A stretch of DNA of 44,351 nt, taken from NCBI RefSeq assembly GCF_000719335.1, contig NZ_JOGB01000057.1, positions 1 to 44,351 on the forward strand. The letters are read 5' to 3'. Source of the stretch: Streptomyces sp. NRRL S-87 (GTDB lineage: Bacteria > Actinomycetota > Actinomycetes > Streptomycetales > Streptomycetaceae). The position numbers were made by a program, and so were the translations under genes. The notes under the pieces are model-generated. The model had not been told where the DNA came from. It ran no database searches and worked only from the letters and a program-made list of their open reading frames with translations. This document shows, in pieces, positions 33,121-39,671 of this stretch; within the stretch, counting starts at the first letter, position 1, and each line of letters begins with the position of its first letter.

Positions 33121-33218
33121 TTCCAGGTCCGGTGCGGGTGGCTCCGGTAGTCCGTTCGTAGGAAGGCGCCGGGGGCGGAACGGTTCGGCGCGCCGGCGGC
33201 TGCGTAGCGTCACGGCGC

Positions 33219-34511
33219 ATGGACGCCACCCCTCTCCGCCTCCGCCCGGCTGCCGCGCCGTCCCCGGATCGCCCGGTCGCTGCGCCGTTCCCGGATCGCC
33301 CGGCTGCCGCGCCGTTCCCGGAACACCCGGTCGCTGCGCCGTCCCCGGAACAACCTGACGCCGGGCCGTCCGCGGAGCACCCGGACGCCGGTCCGGCCCG
33401 TCCCGCCGTCACCGAGCTGCGGCTGTCGGCCTACAAGCGCCACCGCGGGGCCGCCTTCCCGCTCGGGCCCGTCACCCTCTTCGCCGGCGCCAGCGGCACG
33501 GGGAAGTCCACCGCCCTGGAGGCCTACGCCCGGCTCGCCGCCCTCGCCTGCGGACGGACGCTCGCCGAGGCCTTCCCCGACGCGCCCGACTGCGTCCCCG
33601 ACCGCGCCGTGGCCGACGCCCAGGGCCGGCGCGGCTTTCGCATCGGCTGCACGGTCGACGGTCCCGTCGGCCCGGTCCGCCTCGACCTCGCCGTCCAGGC
33701 CGACCCCGAGCTGCGGGTCGTGGGCGAACGGCTGGTGGCGGCCGGGCAGACCCTGCTCACCACCGCGCTGACCGACCCCCGGCGCCCCAGCCTGCAGGCG
33801 GCCTGGCTCACCGGAGGCACCGCGCACGTCACCCGCGCCCCGCTCCCCGACGACCGGCTCGGCACGGCCCTGCTCCCGCTGCGCGTCGCCGGCAGCACCG
33901 CCGGCCAGCGCACGGTGCTGGCCGCCGCCGAACAGGTCGTGGTGGCCCTGCGCGCCGTCTTCGCCTGCGATCCGCAGCCGCACCGGATGCGGGCCCCCGC
34001 GGCCCCCGGCACCGGACTGCTGCGCGCCGGCTGCGACAACCTGGCCGAGGTCCTGCGCCGGACCCGCGACGAGTGCGCCACCCGGCACGCCGCACTCGTC
34101 CGGGCCGCCCGCACGGGCTGCGCCGGCCCGGTGGCCGACCTCCGCGCCCGGACCCTGGCCGACGGGCGGGTCACGGCGGAACTCGGGCGCGGCGGGGTCC
34201 TCCCGGGTACCCCGCTCGGCCGGCTGGGCGAGGGCGAGCTGCGGTTCCTGGCCCTGGCCCTGGTGCTGCTGACCGGGCCCGGCGTGCTGGCCGTCGACCC
34301 GGCGGCGGAACTGCTGCCCGCGCGCCAGGCGCTGGCGGTCCTGGCCGACGGGTTGGACCGGGGCCTCGACGGCAGGCAGACCGCCGAGCTGCTGAGGCTG
34401 GCCCTGCTCTCCTGCGGTCGCGGGCACGTCCGGCTCGCGGGAGCCGTGGGGGAGGACGGGGCGGGGGCCCGCGGACTGGCCGGGGTGTCGGTGGTAGACC
34501 TGGTGGCGTGA
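33219..34511 (+). CDS. SMC/RecF-like ATP-binding protein with N-terminal 9-residue repeats
   Basis: This 430-residue protein has an ABC/AAA-type P-loop of the SMC/RecF class. Walker A GASGTGKST is near residue 91, right after LRLSAYKRHRGAAFPLGPVTLFA. An ABC-signature-like LGRLGEGELRFLALALVLL and a Walker B-like GPGVLAVDP lie near the C-terminus, but there is no long coiled coil between them. The first 60 residues are a disordered tract of five near-identical 9-residue units (PAAAPSPDR, PVAAPFPDR, PAAAPFPEH, PVAAPSPEQ, PDAGPSAEH). The stop overlaps the GTG of the MazG-like gene by 4 nt. This coupling suggests a joint role in nucleotide or DNA metabolism or in defence (inference). Confidence 0.75.
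   Translation: MDATPLRLRPAAAPSPDRPVAAPFPDRPAAAPFPEHPVAAPSPEQPDAGPSAEHPDAGPARPAVTELRLSAYKRHRGAAFPLGPVTLFAGASGTGKSTALEAYARLAALACGRTLAEAFPDAPDCVPDRAVADAQGRRGFRIGCTVDGPVGPVRLDLAVQADPELRVVGERLVAAGQTLLTTALTDPRRPSLQAAWLTGGTAHVTRAPLPDDRLGTALLPLRVAGSTAGQRTVLAAAEQVVVALRAVFACDPQPHRMRAPAAPGTGLLRAGCDNLAEVLRRTRDECATRHAALVRAARTGCAGPVADLRARTLADGRVTAELGRGGVLPGTPLGRLGEGELRFLALALVLLTGPGVLAVDPAAELLPARQALAVLADGLDRGLDGRQTAELLRLALLSCGRGHVRLAGAVGEDGAGARGLAGVSVVDLVA
33246..33380. repeat. 27-bp coding tandem repeat, five units
   Basis: Five in-frame copies of a 27-bp unit encode 9-residue Pro/Ala-rich repeats at the N-terminus of the ATPase. Neighbouring copies differ by a few bases, mostly exchanging S/F, D/E and R/H/Q at fixed positions. 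Copy number may vary among strains. Confidence 0.85.
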
Positions 34512-34921
34512 GCGCATCGGAGAAGTCACAGGGGCGAGCGGGACGGGCGGCGAAGCCGGGGGACGCGGGCGACGCGGTGGGGGCGGGCGGTGCCGTCACG
34601 CTCGAGTCACTGCAGGCGCGGCTCGTCGAGTTCGCCGCCGCGCGGTCCTGGGAGCCGTTCCACACCCCGAAGAACCTGGCCGTGGCGCTGAGCGTCGAGG
34701 CCTCGGAGCTGGTCGAGATCTTCCAGTGGCTGACGCCGGAGGAGTCGGCCCGGGTGATGGACGACCCGGAGGCCGCGCACCGGGTCGGGGACGAGGTCGC
34801 GGACGTGCTGGCGTACCTGCTGCAGTTCTGCGCGGTGCTCGGGGTGGACCCGTTGTCAGCCCTGTCTGCCAAGATCGACCGCAACGAAACGCGCTTCCCG
34901 CGGCCAGGAGCCACGCCGTGA
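34508..34921 (+). CDS. MazG-like nucleotide pyrophosphohydrolase
   Basis: This 137-residue protein has an all-alpha NTP pyrophosphohydrolase domain of the MazG / RS21-C6 dCTPase type. Metal-binding acidic motifs are EASELVEIFQW (ExxE) and DEVADVLAYLLQF (ExxD), with FHTPKNLAVALSVEA before them and the C-terminal KIDRNETRFP. The predicted reaction is cleavage of (d)NTPs to NMP and pyrophosphate, for house-cleaning or nucleotide depletion. The first 30 residues are Gly/Ala-rich and variable. The GTG start overlaps the stop of the ATPase gene (GTGA). A UUCG-loop hairpin follows. Confidence 0.88.
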   Translation: MSASEKSQGRAGRAAKPGDAGDAVGAGGAVTLESLQARLVEFAAARSWEPFHTPKNLAVALSVEASELVEIFQWLTPEESARVMDDPEAAHRVGDEVADVLAYLLQFCAVLGVDPLSALSAKIDRNETRFPRPGATP

Positions 34922-34932
34922 GGACCTGATTG

Positions 34933-34948
34933 TCACTCTTCGGAGTGA
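34933..34948 (+). terminator. UUCG-loop hairpin after the MazG-like gene
   Basis: A 6-bp stem TCACTC / GAGTGA is closed by a TTCG tetraloop, 11 nt after the stop. It is compact but stable. Confidence 0.5.
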
Positions 34949-34953
34949 TGGAC

Positions 34954-34980
34954 TTGTCCACAACCGTGAGAGTGTCCACA
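34954..34980 (+). promoter_or_regulatory. Two DnaA-box-like sequences
   Basis: TTGTCCACA (34954-34962) is an exact match to the Streptomyces DnaA-box consensus as I know it. GTGTCCACA (34972-34980) differs by one base. They are in the same direction, 18 bp centre to centre, in an AT-richer intergenic region. No dnaA or dnaN gene is near, so this is not oriC. DnaA-mediated control of the flanking genes or a minor titration site are possibilities. Confidence 0.5.
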
Positions 34981-35012
34981 GATTTCCGAATACCCCTGGC
35001 TTTACGGGTCCA

Positions 35013-35041
35013 TTGCCCTCACGCTGGGTAGTGGCTAAGCA
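35013..35041 (+). promoter_or_regulatory. Possible promoter of the 168-residue gene
   Basis: TTGCCC and TAAGCA are separated by 17 nt, ending 30 nt before the ATG at 35072. The match to the vegetative consensus is moderate. Confidence 0.3.
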
Positions 35042-35071
35042 GCAAGATGTCGTACGGACGGGGGACGGCAT

Positions 35072-35578
35072 ATGGATGCGGTACGGCTCATCGCGGCCGG
35101 CCGTCACGCTCTGGCACAGAGCCGGACGGTGGGGGACACGGTGGTGGAGGCCTGGCAGGCCCAGGCGCTCGCCCAGACGATGGGAAGCTGGTTGGCGGTC
35201 ACGGGGCCGCCGGAGCTGAGAACGGAGGCGCGGGGCCTCGGCGAAGCGGGTGGCAGGGGCTGCGGCGTGCTGGACCGGCAGGCCCTGGGACTCGACGCCA
35301 GAGCGGACACGGTGCCCAGATCGGCGCAGCTGTCGGCGCTGGGTGACCTGCGGCAGGCCCTGCTGGGCCTGGGCGCGCTCCTCGGGGAGGTCGGCATAGC
35401 CCTCGTGTCGGTCGCGTGCGCCACCGACGACGAAGGGCTGTACTGGCACTGCATCGAGGCGATCGACGCGGCCGACGAGTCCAGCGACCGGGTCCGGGCC
35501 ATACTGCGCAGGCTCACGGACCGGGAGCGGGGCAGCAGCTCCGGTGCCGCCCGGGACTCGACGGCGGGCGCCGGCTGA
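35072..35578 (+). CDS. Hypothetical helical protein (DUF6099-like)
   Basis: This 168-residue, mostly helical cytoplasmic protein has no signal peptide or membrane segment. Regions include MDAVRLIAAGRHALAQSRTVGDTVVEAWQAQALAQ, a central LGDLRQALLGLGALLGEVGIALVSVACATDDEGLYWHCIEAIDAADESSDRV, and a Ser/Gly-rich tail. I associate it with the actinobacterial DUF6099 group, with modest confidence and no known function. It stands alone, 150 bp downstream of the MazG gene with DnaA-box-like sequences between, and converges with a small coiled-coil protein gene. Confidence 0.72.
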   Translation: MDAVRLIAAGRHALAQSRTVGDTVVEAWQAQALAQTMGSWLAVTGPPELRTEARGLGEAGGRGCGVLDRQALGLDARADTVPRSAQLSALGDLRQALLGLGALLGEVGIALVSVACATDDEGLYWHCIEAIDAADESSDRVRAILRRLTDRERGSSSGAARDSTAGAG

Positions 35579-35603
35579 ACCGGCGGTCGGCCGGACGGAG
35601 GGG

Positions 35604-35840
35604 TCAGAAGGAGCGACGGGAGGGCAGCTCGCCCTCGGCGTCGTGACTCAGCGCCACCGGCTCGGGGCGACGCTCCGCGGAGGTCTGGAGATCGGCGTCG
35701 AGCTGCGAAAGGTCCGCGTTCAGAGCGGCCATCAGCTCTTCCATCTGCTGCAGCAGGCCCTTCGGCGCCCCGGACTGGGCGGGCACCGTCTCCTCCTGCT
35801 CGGCCTGTCCGGTGTGCTGCGGCACGTGTTCCTGGGACAT
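35604..35840 (-). CDS. Small acidic coiled-coil protein
   Basis: This 78-residue protein has a hydrophilic Gln/Glu-rich N-terminus (MSQEHVPQHTGQAEQEETVPAQ). A heptad-like helix follows (GLLQQMEELMAALNADLSQLDADLQTSAERR), then an acidic tail ending LPSRRSF. It has a good GAGGAGACC ribosome-binding site. It resembles the ubiquitin-like protein Pup only in being small, acidic and helical, and lacks the C-terminal GGE/GGQ. Family unknown. Confidence 0.65.
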   Translation of the reverse strand: MSQEHVPQHTGQAEQEETVPAQSGAPKGLLQQMEELMAALNADLSQLDADLQTSAERRPEPVALSHDAEGELPSRRSF

Positions 35841-36044
35841 GGCGGTCTCCTCGGCCCGGGCCCTTCCGCGGGGGAAGGGGGCGGTGAACGCACCGGCGGC
35901 GGCCGCCGGCGCGCGGGCCGGGCGGTCCGGCTCCGACCGGGCCAACGATCTCCCCGGGCCCCGGTCACTGGCTCGGACGGGCGCGGAATGCCTGGTTGAC
36001 GCAGATTCACCCAGCCGGGGTGCCGGCGGGGCAGGATGGGAGGT

Positions 36045-37097
36045 ATGGATCTTCGCATCTTCACGGAACCCCAGCAGGGCGCCGACTACGACACGCTCCT
36101 GCGGGTCGCCAAGGCCACCGAGGACCTCGGCTTCGACGCCTTCTTCCGGTCCGACCACTACCTGCGCATGGGGGCCGACCAGGTGCCCGGCGACGGGGAG
36201 GAGCCACCCGGCATGCCCGGCCCCACCGACGCGTGGATCACACTGGCGGGACTGGCCCGGGAGACCAGCCGGATCCGCCTGGGCACCCTCATGACCGCGG
36301 GGACCTTCCGCCTCCCCGGCATCCTGGCCATCCAGGCCGCCCAGGTCGACAGGATGTCGGGCGGGCGGGTCGAACTCGGCCTGGGCGCGGGCTGGTTCGA
36401 GCGCGAGCACCAGGCGTACGGGATCCCCTTCCCGAAGGAGCGGTTCGACCGCCTGGAGGAGCAGCTGGCCATCGTCACCGGGCTGTGGGAGACGAAGGTC
36501 GGGGACACGTTCGACTTCGACGGCACCTACTACCGGCTCACCGACTCGCCGGCACTGCCCAAGCCCGCCCAGGCGAAGGTGCCCGTGCTGGTCGGCGGCC
36601 ACGGGGCCCGCCGCACCCCCCGGCTGGCCGCCCGGTACGCCGACGAGTTCAACATCCCGTTCGCCTCGGTGGCCGACACGGAGCGGCAGTTCGGCCGGGT
36701 GCGCGAGGCCGCGGCGGCGGCCGGGCGCGCGCCGGGGGACCTGGTGTACTCCAACGCCCTGGTGGTGTGCGTCGGCAGGGACGACGCCGAGGTGGCCCGG
36801 CGCGCCGCAGTCATCGGCCGGGAAGTCGAAGAGCTCAAGGCCAACGGCCTCGCCGGCACGCCCGACGAGGTGCTCACGAAGATCGCCGGCTACCGCGCCG
36901 TCGGCTCCCAGCGCATCTACCTCCAGGTGCTCGACCTGCACGACCTCGACCACCTGGAGCTGATCGCCGACCGGATCATGCCGCACCTCGGCGGCCCGAC
37001 CCGGGCGGGCACCCTGGGGGGACCCTGGGTGTCCTCCGGACCCGGCGAGGGGCCCGGTGGCGGCCGGGCGGCCGGCACCGGCGGCCCGCAGGGCTGA
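36045..37097 (+). CDS. LLM-class F420-dependent oxidoreductase
   Basis: This 350-residue protein is a TIM-barrel flavin/F420 oxidoreductase of the luciferase-like monooxygenase family. Landmarks are MDLRIFTEPQQGADYDTLLRVAKATEDLGFDAFFRSDHY at the N-terminus, the barrel strand RIRLGTLMTAGTFRLPGILAIQAAQVDRMSGGRVELGLGAGW, VPVLVGGHGARRTPRLAARYADEFN, and the C-terminal GSQRIYLQVLDLHDLDHLELI. The last 40 residues are Gly/Pro-rich. Substrate unknown. Start choice: the ATG at 36045 gives the family N-terminus, but GGGAGG lies only 1 nt before it. An ATG at 36036 would add MGG. It is coupled (TGATG) to the homocysteine methyltransferase gene. Confidence 0.88.
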   Translation: MDLRIFTEPQQGADYDTLLRVAKATEDLGFDAFFRSDHYLRMGADQVPGDGEEPPGMPGPTDAWITLAGLARETSRIRLGTLMTAGTFRLPGILAIQAAQVDRMSGGRVELGLGAGWFEREHQAYGIPFPKERFDRLEEQLAIVTGLWETKVGDTFDFDGTYYRLTDSPALPKPAQAKVPVLVGGHGARRTPRLAARYADEFNIPFASVADTERQFGRVREAAAAAGRAPGDLVYSNALVVCVGRDDAEVARRAAVIGREVEELKANGLAGTPDEVLTKIAGYRAVGSQRIYLQVLDLHDLDHLELIADRIMPHLGGPTRAGTLGGPWVSSGPGEGPGGGRAAGTGGPQG

Positions 37098-38008
37098 TGG
37101 CGCGCGCGGGCACGCCGCTCGCCGAGGCGCTGGCCGTGCGGCCGGTGCTCCTCGACGGGGGCCTCAGCAACCAGCTCACCGACCAGGGCTGCGACCTGTC
37201 CGGCGGCCTGTGGTCCGCCCGCGTGCTCGCCGAGGCGCCCGCACAGGTCGCGGCGGCCCACGCCGCCTACGTCCGTGCGGGCGCCGAGGTGCTCATCACC
37301 GCCAGCTACCAGGTGTCGTACGAGGAGTTCGGCCGCCGGGGCCGCGGCCGCGACCAGGTCAGCGCGCTCCTGCGGCGCAGCGTCGAGCTCGCCGACCGGG
37401 CCACCGGGGCGGCCGGGCCGGAGCGCGACGTGTGGGTGGCCGCGTCCGTGGGACCGTACGGGGCGGTCCTCGCCGACGGCTCCGAGTACCGCGGCCAGTA
37501 CGGGCTCGGCGCGCGGGAGCTCGCGGCCTTCCACGCCCCCCGCATCGAGGCCCTGCGCTCCGCCGGGCCGGACGTCCTGGCGCTGGAGACGATCCCGGAC
37601 GCCGACGAGGCCGCCGTCCTGCTGGAGCTGCTCGCCGGCACCGGCGCCGCGGCCTGGCTCTCGTACACGGTCGAGGGCGGCCGCACCCGTGCCGGGCAGC
37701 CGCTCGACCGGGCCTTCGCCCTGGCCGCCGAGGTCCCGGAGGTGATCGCCGTCGGGGTCAACTGCTGCGACCCGGCCGAGGTGGCCGACGCCGTACGGAC
37801 GGCCGCCGACGCCACCGGCAAGCCGGTGGTCGCCTACCCCAACGACGGTTCCGTGTGGGACGCCGCCACCGGCGTCTGGCACGCCCCCGCCGCGCCCGCC
37901 CCCTGGCCGGTGTCCGCCTGGCGCCGCGCGGGGGCCCGCCTCATCGGGGGCTGCTGCCGGGTCACCCCGGACGACATCGCCGCCCTGGCCCCCCGCCTGA
38001 GGCCCTGA
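37097..38008 (+). CDS. mmuM: Homocysteine S-methyltransferase
   Basis: This 303-residue cytosolic enzyme should methylate homocysteine to methionine using S-methylmethionine or similar donors, with a zinc-bound thiolate. The fold starts VLLDGGLSNQLTDQGCDL. Zinc ligands are the Cys of GVNCC (about residue 220) and the paired Cys of LIGGCCRVTPDDI at the C-terminus. Other motifs are LITASYQVSYEEF and DVLALETIPDADEA. The length is normal for MmuM/Mht1. Its ATG overlaps the stop of the oxidoreductase gene by 1 nt, an unusual partner for this enzyme. No SAM or cobalamin riboswitch is seen. Confidence 0.92.
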   Translation: MARAGTPLAEALAVRPVLLDGGLSNQLTDQGCDLSGGLWSARVLAEAPAQVAAAHAAYVRAGAEVLITASYQVSYEEFGRRGRGRDQVSALLRRSVELADRATGAAGPERDVWVAASVGPYGAVLADGSEYRGQYGLGARELAAFHAPRIEALRSAGPDVLALETIPDADEAAVLLELLAGTGAAAWLSYTVEGGRTRAGQPLDRAFALAAEVPEVIAVGVNCCDPAEVADAVRTAADATGKPVVAYPNDGSVWDAATGVWHAPAAPAPWPVSAWRRAGARLIGGCCRVTPDDIAALAPRLRP

Positions 38009-38068
38009 CCGCCCGCCCCGCGCTCCCGACCGCCCGCCCGCCCCGCCGTACGCGCGGCCGAGCCGGCC

Positions 38069-38089
38069 GACCACGGAAAATGCGTGGTC
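38069..38089. terminator. Hairpin between mmuM and hen1
   Basis: A perfect 7-bp stem GACCACG / CGTGGTC with a 7-nt AT-rich loop lies 61 nt after the mmuM stop and 32 nt before the hen1 start. Termination of the upstream operon is likely; an operator for the RNA repair operon is the alternative. Confidence 0.5.
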
Positions 38090-38120
38090 AGGGGGTGGGG
38101 GCGCGGGAATACTCGGACGG

Positions 38121-39671
38121 GTGTTCCTGACCATCACCACCACCGGTACCCACGACCGCCCCGCGACCGACCTCGGCTTCCTGCTGCACAAGCATCCGGA
38201 CAAGGCCCAGGTCTTCCGGACGGCGCAAGGCAACGCGCACGTCTTCTATCCCGAGGCGGGCACGGAGCGCTGCACGGCAGCGCTGCTGCTGGACGTGGAC
38301 CCCGTGGCGCTGGTGCGACGGGGCCGGGGCAAGGGCCGGGGCGGCGCGCCGGACGCGGCCCTCGCGCAGTACGTCAACGACCGCCCGTACGCCGCGTCCT
38401 CGCTGCTCGCCGTCGCGCTCGGCGGGGTGTTCTCCAGCGCGCTCAAGGGCCGCTGCCCGGCCCGCCCCGAGCTCCCGGAGCAGCCGCGGGAGCTCCGCGT
38501 CGAGATCCCGGTGCTGCCCGCCCGGGGCGGGGCCGCGCTGGTGCACCGCCTCTTCGCCCCGCTCGGCTGGCGCACCGTCGTCGCGGAGCCCGTCGCACTG
38601 GACGCCGCCTTCCCCGAGTGGGGCGACTCCCGGTACGTACGGCTCGTCCTGGAGGGCGAGCTGCGGCTGGCCGACGCCCTGAACCACCTCTACGTCCTGC
38701 TGCCGGTGCTCGACGACGCCAAGCACTACTGGGTCGCCCCCGACGAGGTCGACAAGCTGCTGCGGGCCGGTGACGGCTGGCTGGCCGACCACCCCGAGCA
38801 CCCGCTCATCACCGCCCGGTTCCTGTCCCGCCGCTGGGGCCTGACCCGGCAGGCGATGGAGCGGCTCGAACTGGTCCGGCTGGCGGAGGCCGACGGCACG
38901 GTCGTCGAGGAGCTCGACAACGCCGTGGACGAGACCCACGACACCGAGGACCGGCCGGTCCCGCTGGCCGCGCAGCGCCGCACCGCCCTCCTCGCCGCCC
39001 TGCGCGCGGCCGGTGCCCAGCGGGTGCTGGACCTCGGCTGCGGGCAGGGCCAGCTGGTCCAGGAGCTGCTGAAGGACCCGGCGTTCACGGAGATCGTGGG
39101 CGTGGACGTGTCCGTGCGCGCCCTGACCGCGGCCGCCCGCCGGCTGCGACTGGACCGCATGGGCGAGCGGCAGAGCTCGCGCGTCACGCTGCGCCAGGGC
39201 TCCCTGACGTACACCGACAAGGGGCTGACGGGCTACGACGCGGCCGTGCTCAGCGAGGTGATCGAACACCTGGACCTGCCGCGGCTGCCCGCCCTCGAGT
39301 ACGCCGTCTTCGGCGCGGCCCGACCCCGTACCGTGCTCGTGACCACCCCGAACGTGGAGTACAACGTGCGGTGGGAGAGCCTGCCCGCCGGGCACGCCCG
39401 GCACGGCGACCACCGCTTCGAGTGGACCCGGGAGGAGTTCCGCTCCTGGGCCCGGTCCGTCGCGGAGCGGTACGGGTACGGGGTCGCCTTCGAGGCCGTC
39501 GGCACCGACGACCCGGAAGTGGGACCGCCCACCCAGATGGCCGTGTTCTCGCTCACCGCGCCCACGGACCACCCGGCCACCGGCACCACCGGCACCACCG
39601 GCACCCCCGGCGCCCCCGAGACCACCGCCAACACGCCCGCCACCACCCCGAAGGAGGAGAGGGCCGTATGA
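38121..39671 (+). CDS. hen1: Hen1 RNA 3'-terminal ribose 2'-O-methyltransferase
   Basis: This 516-residue bacterial Hen1 methylates the 2'-OH at the break point of RNAs repaired by Pnkp, protecting them from repeated cleavage. The N-terminal half is the Hen1-N domain that activates Pnkp ligase (MFLTITTTGTHDRPATDLGFLLHKHP). The C-terminal methyltransferase has the SAM motif VLDLGCGQGQ (Asp304). The metal-binding set is Glu379, Glu382 and His383 (EVIEHLD) with His431 (HGDHRFEW). Their 52-residue spread is the same as I recall for the characterised clostridial enzyme. The last 35 residues are a Thr/Gly/Pro repeat-like tail. Start GTG at 38121. Its stop overlaps pnkp by 4 nt. Confidence 0.95.
   Translation: MFLTITTTGTHDRPATDLGFLLHKHPDKAQVFRTAQGNAHVFYPEAGTERCTAALLLDVDPVALVRRGRGKGRGGAPDAALAQYVNDRPYAASSLLAVALGGVFSSALKGRCPARPELPEQPRELRVEIPVLPARGGAALVHRLFAPLGWRTVVAEPVALDAAFPEWGDSRYVRLVLEGELRLADALNHLYVLLPVLDDAKHYWVAPDEVDKLLRAGDGWLADHPEHPLITARFLSRRWGLTRQAMERLELVRLAEADGTVVEELDNAVDETHDTEDRPVPLAAQRRTALLAALRAAGAQRVLDLGCGQGQLVQELLKDPAFTEIVGVDVSVRALTAAARRLRLDRMGERQSSRVTLRQGSLTYTDKGLTGYDAAVLSEVIEHLDLPRLPALEYAVFGAARPRTVLVTTPNVEYNVRWESLPAGHARHGDHRFEWTREEFRSWARSVAERYGYGVAFEAVGTDDPEVGPPTQMAVFSLTAPTDHPATGTTGTTGTPGAPETTANTPATTPKEERAV

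Noticed and set aside
34922..35071. Chromosomal origin (oriC)
   Set aside because: Only two DnaA-like boxes are present and no dnaA, dnaN, recF or rpmH genes are nearby; Streptomyces origins have many boxes.
35604..35840. Ubiquitin-like protein Pup
   Set aside because: There is no C-terminal GG-Glu/Gln and no proteasome genes are adjacent.
38100..38125. SigR-type promoter (GGAAT-N18-GTT) before hen1
   Set aside because: GGAAT is present but GTT occurs at the wrong spacing.
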